This document shows positions 60,258-64,000 of a DNA stretch of 64,000 bases, in pieces. Source of the DNA: Takakia lepidozioides. Taxonomy: Eukaryota; Streptophyta; Takakiopsida; Takakiales; Takakiaceae. The position numbers were made by a program, and so were the translations under genes. The stretch is taken from NCBI GenBank assembly GCA_030704615.1, contig CM060733.1:36146001-36210000 (forward strand), read 5' to 3'. Below the pieces are notes generated by a model. That model was given only the letters and a program-made list of their open reading frames with translations, was not told the DNA's origin and searched no databases. Position 1 is the first letter of the stretch; each line of letters begins with the position of its first letter.

Positions 60258-60412
60258 TCGAAATGCGGCACCGCATTTCCATGTCGGATCGAAATGCGGC
60301 GCCGCATTTCCATGTCCGCATCGAAATGCGGCACGCATTTCCATGTCGGACATCGAAATGCGGCACCGCATTTCCATGTGGGACAAGAAAATGCGGTGCA
60401 TCATTTCCGTCC
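60258..60412. repeat. Five tandem 31-32-bp units, each with a palindrome
   Basis: Palindromes start at 60260, 60291, 60323, 60355 and 60387. The unit is GAAATGCGGCRCCGCATTTC plus a CATGTCGGxATC-like spacer. The copy at 60291-60310 is a perfect 20-base palindrome (GAAATGCGGCGCCGCATTTC). Others differ at the central YR, one lacks a base, and the fifth is decayed. Confidence 0.9.
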
Positions 60413-60470
60413 AGGTACACGAAATACCAACACGGGTCTATAAATTGATCAGAAAACGAGGTTGGCATTG

Positions 60471-61046
60471 CAAATGCGGCGACGCATTTCCAGCTTGGCA
60501 ATGGAAACTTCTTTTTGGACAAGGGAATGCGGTGCCGCATTTCCGTCCAACACTTCGAAAAGTGCACCTATTTCCGACCAGCGCGATGGAATGCGTTACC
60601 GCATTTCCGAGAGAGGGTCTGCAAATGGACAAATTGCGATGTCCGTTCTGGAAATGCGGCGCCGCATTTCCATGTCCGTCATCGACTTTTTTTTTACAAT
60701 GGAATGCGGTGCCAATTTTTGCTGATGGGCCTGCAGTTCGAACAACGACCATCCCCAATATGGAAATGCGGCACCGCATTTTCAATCCCGCCATGTCGGC
60801 CTCCTTGTTCGACCTCCTTGTTCGACCTCTGTAAGCGTGGTGGCATCCATGCAATGAGCGGGAGAGGCCAAAACTGGCGTGTGGACAAAGGAAATTTTGG
60901 AAATGCGGCACCGCATTCCCAATTCAGATTACTTTTTACTATGCCAACATTGAAATGGAAAAATTAGTCCCTCCCCTGTTTTGGAAATGCGGTGCCGCAT
61001 TTCCAAAAGAGGTTCTTAGAGTTGCCAAAATTTTGGAAATGCCCTG
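60471..61046. repeat. Nine dispersed copies of the same palindrome
   Basis: Copies lie at about 60471-60490, 60524-60544, 60588-60608, 60650-60671 (perfect over 22 bases), 60701-60714 (half), 60762-60783, 60899-60919, 60983-61004 (extended by TTTT/AAAA to 30 bases) and a decayed one at 61035-61056. Spacers of 30-120 bases are unrelated to each other. Open frames across this block give repeated GNAAPHF-type peptides, a by-product of the motif. Confidence 0.9.
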
Positions 61047-61192
61047 ACCCATTTCTGATTTTGGGAGCGTCCTGGTTTGGGCGATTGTGTGGCTGGAATG
61101 CACACTGGAGAGGGGTCACGAATGTCGGGCAGAATTTTCTTTATATACTCTGGAAGAGAATTTACATTTACAGAGACTTCATTAAAATTCTA

Positions 61193-63910
61193 TTAATCTT
61201 GAAAATCATCGGAATCCTCATCCTGTTCTAGACTGTCCTGCTCCTCCTCCACCCCCTCAGTGCCTCTCTCATCTCCAGCGGACTGCTCGTTGGCCAGGCT
61301 TTCGAAAATCCCATCTTCCCCTTGCGGAACTGTCCATCTCACCTCCGTTGGGTCGTCTTCCTCCCTGTCTGCGTCGCTCTCATCCGCTGAATCACATATG
61401 TACTTTCGTACCCGTCTACCTGTCTGAGCTGCTGCCAACTCTTTCCTTATCCTTCTGTCCTCCCTAGCCCTCTCCAAAATCTGCTCTACTTTACTGGGAT
61501 TCTCACTTCTTCTAATCGCTGTATTTGCGAGTTTAGCTGCATAACTAGGAAGGGAGTAGTCCCTCACCGGGCTCGTCATGAAGTCGGCCCTCGCAAAGAA
61601 CGGGACATTCTTCCTGGCAGGAAGTGTAGGCCCTACATGTTTCGACCCGGACCCTGCAATCCTGCACATGACAATCATCAACGAGACTAATGAGAACCAC
61701 AGTCGGGAAATTCCGTTTGACATAAATGACCCAGAAGGCTTTGCAAACTTACAATGTTTGCACTCACTCGTATTCCGGGTTCTCCTCTGCATCAATGTCC
61801 ACTGTGTCTTCCTCGGACTCCGACGAATCCGAGGAGACTTCCGCTCTGTCGGGAGCCTTCACATTCCGTTGCAGCCCCTCCAGATGGGATCCCCACACGG
61901 ATGAATCCTCCTCGTAGGCAAAGAGGTGCCGGTCGGAAAACCGCCCAGCCCACATTGAGGCACCTGTTACAATGCCATCCACACATTACCACATGGCGCT
62001 TCAGATGTTGCGAACTACATCCTAACGAGAATTTGCAGAACAGCAGAGATCAAGATTCTGCATACCTGTCCCACAGATGAGGTCCAGCACTGTGCCCTCC
62101 ACGTCTGTGCATGTCTCCATAATTGTCTGAATGAAGGCAGGGCTCCGAGTCCGTGAGTACCGCAGGGGTTCCGTTGAAGTGAGGCTATGAGGGAGAAGTT
62201 CCTTGGGAACGTTGTTGAACAGAACGTCGTAATCGAGTGGGTCGCAGTTCGGGTCAACCTTTCCTCCCTCCTTCCGGAAAGCAAAGGTGGAGTTTTCCTT
62301 CACAAAGCAGTATGCATCGAACTGCTTCGTCTGCATACACAGGGGGAAAACGATTAGAAACCGAATGCGGCACCGCATTTGAAAGCACCCAAGCAAATGA
62401 ATGGACGAGTGCCAGTGTCGTAATCACCTTCTTCCCTTCCGACCGAAGGCCCAGTGTGTTGATGCACGTCCACTTCTTTTTCAGAATCGGGACGGCGCTC
62501 TTGCGGGTCCACTTCGCAATTCCTGTCTGAGTGTTTTTTCCTCTGCTCGCCAGGACAACCACACAGCCTCTGTCGTCCAACACCATGCGGGCAAGCCCGA
62601 ATCCTTTCTTCCAAAAGTCCTCCGAGTACCTGTTCCAAGATGGCAAAGCTTGCAGTCCTTCCACAGGCTCTCCGTCCGGAATATCCAAGATGATCATATC
62701 GCAAGACCACTCGGTGGCATTTCCGCCCCTCCTACAATCCTTGTCTGCACACACCCTCTCAAAGAACGAGACCATATTCTGAAATCCTGGGGTGTCGGAA
62801 GGCTCTTCGGCAGTCGCCTTCTTCAGTGCTCTGCCCTTCAGACCCTCCATGGTCTTCATGTATGCCAACTTGGCTGCCCGTCCATCCAAAGCCGCCAAGA
62901 AACTCTCATTTACACACTGGACTACTGTTTCGGGAGCCACTTTCGGCCTCTTCATTTCCACCGGCTCGAAAGGGTGCCCCCCTGGGGGGTTGAAGAGTGC
63001 CTTCTTTGCCGAGCCAGTTCTCGTGCCTCTCGTGACAACGGTGGGCACAGGGGAGGCAGCCTGCGTTTGGGGGGTGGGCTGGTTGCAAAGTCTCCATCGG
63101 AGTCCTCTTCCTCACCCTCTTCCTGAACAGGCTGTTTCTGCTTCTTCGTTTTGGCGGGTGTCACAACAGCTGCTCCTTGCTGGCGAGTCCTCTTCTTCGA
63201 CCCCTTCTGTTGGGCCTGCACAGCTGCATCCACCGTCTTTTGTGCCATCTCAGCTGCCTTTCTGGATTCTTCCAGAGCAGCAGATTCCTTTGCCGACTTT
63301 GGCCCAGCAGGGACACGTCTTTCCTTTCTCTTCTCTTCTGCCAAGGCGTGCAGATCTTTCTCAGACTCGTCAACAATACCGCCAGACATGTCCAGGTACC
63401 ACGGGCATCCAACGAGATGCGCGGGATGCCATTGTTTCTGCATCTCGGGTGTGTAGACACAGCTTGGGCCCGCCACGGTCCAAGCCATGAAGAACGGGGG
63501 CTCTTGAGCCAGGGCCCCTGTCTGAAGGAGCACGTATTTCATATACCTGCAAGGCAGTCAGCATGCGTGAGCAAAAGTTGAGACCAACCTACTGGCAGAG
63601 TGCCACCGAAAACATAAAATGCGAATGCGGTGCCGCATTTCCGAGACAAACCTCGTAACCAGGCTTCGCATACAAGGGCAGCTGTGCTTCACCTGTAAAC
63701 AATTCGCATTGCAGCTTTCCCCGCTCCCTCCTGATGTGTAAACTCCACGCTCCTTCTTGCTGTCTGTAGCTCTCTGGCGAAAAGGTTGTCCTTGTACGCA
63801 CATCTGAAACGTGTCACGTAGTCTTCCAATGTCTGTGTTCCATCCCATTTGACGTACAAGCCGAACGAATTTGTGTGCATTACGACTTGCTCCTTCGCAT
63901 TCGACATTAC
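61193..63910 (-). CDS. Beta-class DNA amino-methyltransferase-like protein, 5' part outside window
   Basis: Minus-strand exons are about 63693-63910, 62428-63546, 62066-62330, 61768-61963 and 61193-61661, joined by good GT-AG sites in matching phase; the gene continues past the right edge. The N-terminal part (SFGLYVKWDGTQTLEDYVTR, WHPAHLVGCPWYLDMSGG) is unassigned. A Lys/Glu-rich linker with nuclear-signal-like KKRTRQQ and KTKKQKQ follows. Then CDMIILDIPDG sits where N4/N6 methyltransferases have DPPY, followed by SEDFWKKGFGLARMVLDDRG and, near the C-terminus, SPAFIQTIMETC, TVLDLICGTGAS and RHLFAYEEDSSVW, resembling motifs X, I and II. Motif IV before motif I is the beta-class order. The catalytic tetrad is degenerate, so activity is doubtful. 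An acidic tail (about 150 residues) ends in EDSDDFQD. An apparent one-base deletion lies near 63060. The assignment is by motif reading only. Confidence 0.6.
62363..62381. repeat. Palindrome copy inside an intron
   Basis: GAATGCGGCACCGCATTTG lies in the 97-base intron 62331-62427 of the methyltransferase-like gene. Confidence 0.85.
63623..63641. repeat. Palindrome copy inside an intron
   Basis: GAATGCGGTGCCGCATTTC lies in the 146-base intron 63547-63692 of the methyltransferase-like gene. Confidence 0.85.
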
Positions 63911-64000
63911 CTGCGATTCCCAAATGCATTGTCACGTAGCAGTTCAGGGAATTCATGTCAGAAAAGCAAATCTGGGGAAGTACCTTGAATTACCTGGAAC

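Noticed and set aside
60258-60412. Resemblance of the evenly spaced palindromes to a CRISPR array
   Set aside because: The spacers are themselves similar and the locus is eukaryotic with no cas genes. It is a tandem repeat, not repeats with unique spacers.
60220-60967. Several overlapping open frames of 60-200 codons on both strands
   Set aside because: Their peptides (NAAPHF, CGAAFP and MRHRIS types) are translations of the palindrome in different frames.

Overview
The window looks like nuclear DNA of a plant, most likely a seed-free land plant (bryophyte, lycophyte or fern) or a close streptophyte alga. The evidence is: many spliced genes with GT-AG introns of roughly 60 to 1,700 bases; a very long PLS-class PPR-DYW gene with near-identical repeats; a plant-type HAK/KUP potassium transporter; a SUMO E1 subunit, HUS1 and ALG7 that resemble plant homologues; and a Ty3/gypsy retroelement. 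I cannot name the species. All homology statements are from recognition by eye; no search was run.

Layout, left to right. SUMO-activating enzyme SAE2 (minus, runs off the left edge) is divergent from ALG7/GPT (plus, 11 exons). From about 7.4 to 14.8 kb there is a repeat-rich gap with a PPR pseudogene fragment, a hAT-like non-autonomous transposon, minus-strand retroposons and a tandem duplication. HUS1 (plus, 8 exons) follows, then a TVP38/DedA membrane protein (plus, 7 exons), a small inverted-repeat transposon, and a 1,250-residue PPR-DYW editing factor (plus, 3 exons) with an OSB-like PDF motif at its N-terminus. Next come thymidylate kinase (minus, 5 exons) and a ZNF511-like C2H2 protein (plus, 4 exons), divergent over a short tandem repeat, then the HAK potassium transporter (plus, 9 exons) and a single-exon TPR-SET protein (minus). 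The right third, from about 50 kb, is accessory: a decayed Ty3/gypsy element (about 52.0 to 57.2 kb), an unknown minus-strand coding region (59.1 to 60.2 kb), a cluster of palindromic repeats, and a spliced minus-strand gene that runs off the right edge.

The host genes are ordinary housekeeping functions with no evident joint pathway (SUMO activation, N-glycan precursor synthesis, DNA-damage clamp, membrane trafficking, organelle RNA editing, dTTP synthesis, potassium transport). The most unusual part is 59.8 to 63.9 kb. There a gene shows what looks like the domain order of a beta-class DNA amino-methyltransferase: a degenerate DPPY-like motif first and the SAM-binding GTG motif near the C-terminus. 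Palindromes built on GAAATGCGGYRCCGCATTTC lie just downstream of it and also inside two of its introns. The methyltransferase assignment and any link between gene and palindromes are inference.

For spliced genes, exon coordinates come from reading splice sites and checking codon phase. Seven of the gene models (ALG7, HUS1, TVP38-like, PPR, TMPK, ZNF511-like, HAK) give a length divisible by three with no internal stop.
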